Of a DNA stretch of 38,302 nucleotides, positions 37,706-38,302 are shown piece after piece; position 1 is the first letter of the stretch, and every line of letters starts with the position of its first letter. This stretch comes from Candidatus Kutchimonas denitrificans (GTDB lineage Bacteria > Gemmatimonadota > Gemmatimonadetes > Palauibacterales > KS3-K002), in NCBI GenBank assembly GCA_011774835.1, contig JAACAK010000028.1:12498-50799 (forward strand), in the 5' to 3' direction. The notes under the pieces were generated by a model. It searched no databases. It was not told the origin of the DNA and worked only from the letters and a program-made list of their open reading frames with translations. The position numbers and the translations under genes are program-made.

Positions 37706-38302
37706 TCAGGCATCGGACGTCCGGAGCCGACCGCCCCGTTCGGAGCGGCGGGCTGGAGCGGCCAGCGCCCGTCGCACCCGGGGGGCGACCACCCGGTAGC
37801 CCAGCAACACGACCAGGGCCAGTCCGAATATCGCCGGTTCCCGGATGTCGGCCTTGACCAGCCACAGGAAGTGGATCACGCCCAGCGCCGCCGCCACGTA
37901 GACCAGCCGGTGGAGGCGGCGCCAGCGTGCGCCGCCCAGCCGCTTGATCATCCCTTTGGTCGAGGTCAGTGCCAGCGGCGCCAGCAGCAGCAGCGCGGTG
38001 AATCCCAACGTGATATAGGGACGTTCCGCGATGTCCTCGAGTATGAATTCCCAGGCGAAGAACTGATCGATCCCCAGGTAGATTCCGAAGTGGAGCGTCG
38101 CGTAAAAAAAGGCGTACAGCCCCAGCGTTCGTCGCAGTTTGATCAACCAACCCAGCCCCGTCAGCTGACGCAGCGGCGTGACCGTCAGCGTCAGCATGAG
38201 GAACGTCAGGGTCCACCAGCCGGATCGGTGCAGCAGCGCCTCGACCGGGTTCGTGCCCAGGCCGTCGGTGAACGCGTCGACGGCGAGCCAGATGGCCGGC
38301 AG
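37706..38302 (-). CDS. msrQ: Haem-binding membrane subunit MsrQ (5' end missing)
   Basis: The last 199 codons; the frame is open to the window edge, so the N-terminus is outside. A ferric-reductase-like cytochrome b protein with about five membrane helices in view. Features: NPVEALLHRSGWWTLTFLMLTLTVTPLRQLTG, the haem histidines in YATLHFGIYLG and in the RRLHRLVYVAAALGVIHFLWL block. MsrQ passes electrons from the quinone pool to the periplasmic molybdoenzyme MsrP, which repairs oxidised methionine in envelope proteins. msrP is not in view and, by custom, would lie upstream beyond 38302. An internal ATG at 38197 is not the real start. Confidence 0.88.
   Translation of the reverse strand: MPAIWLAVDAFTDGLGTNPVEALLHRSGWWTLTFLMLTLTVTPLRQLTGLGWLIKLRRTLGLYAFFYATLHFGIYLGIDQFFAWEFILEDIAERPYITLGFTALLLLAPLALTSTKGMIKRLGGARWRRLHRLVYVAAALGVIHFLWLVKADIREPAIFGLALVVLLGYRVVAPRVRRALAAPARRSERGGRLRTSDA

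Overview
The window is high-GC DNA, densely coding, with GTG and TTG starts common and short intergenic gaps. Envelope proteins with signal peptides, an outer-membrane beta-barrel candidate, lipoproteins, type IV prepilins and cytochrome c maturation genes indicate a Gram-negative (diderm) aerobe. The mix of genes (Lon-like protease next to ligA and polX, many secreted peptidases, MsrB and MsrQ) suggests a Gemmatimonadota-like chromosome, but that is inference. I see no phage genes, transposases or CRISPR array; this reads as core chromosome.

Layout. 1-85 is the tail of recN. 207-1802 (-) is an outer-membrane protein, followed by tRNA-Cys (1979-2052) with its own promoter. 2237-5119 (+) is a four-gene minor prepilin cassette (GspH-, PilV-, PilW- and PilX-like), ending convergently on a THEP1-type NTPase (5116-5664, -). 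About 640 bases without a gene (5665-6299) hold a strong minus-strand terminator and a candidate 6S-like RNA. 6300-10889 (+) is the ccmE-ccmF-ccmG-ccmH-ccmI cytochrome c maturation operon, followed by a secreted beta-rich protein and a 66-residue small protein. 12174-15099 (-) is a thiolase, M28 peptidase and cyclophilin run. 15316-18942 (+) carries an NhaC-type antiporter and two PLP aminotransferases (D-amino acid and ornithine). 18954-26358 mixes a small zinc-binding protein, two gamma-glutamylcyclotransferase-fold proteins, a gluzincin metallopeptidase with an aromatic amino acid decarboxylase, a coiled-coil lipoprotein and an S9 peptidase. 26424-28804 (+) has a PQQ-dependent dehydrogenase relative, TatA and an AraC-type regulator. 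28832-36022 (-) is a genome-maintenance block (YbaK-like deacylase, PolX, LigA, Lon-like protease, CBS protein). 36265-38302 holds MsrB, a secreted metallo-beta-lactamase-fold hydrolase and the truncated MsrQ.

How they fit. Cytochrome c maturation, Tat export and PQQ-type enzymes point to a respiratory, periplasm-rich lifestyle. The peptidases, aminotransferases and decarboxylase suggest growth on peptides and amino acids. MsrB and MsrQ suggest repair of oxidised methionine. No clear new multi-gene system is visible. The most unusual signals are the 6S-like RNA locus, a symmetric operator-like repeat at 25763-25809, an AraC regulator with a degenerate receiver domain, and small genes with unusual starts or leaders.
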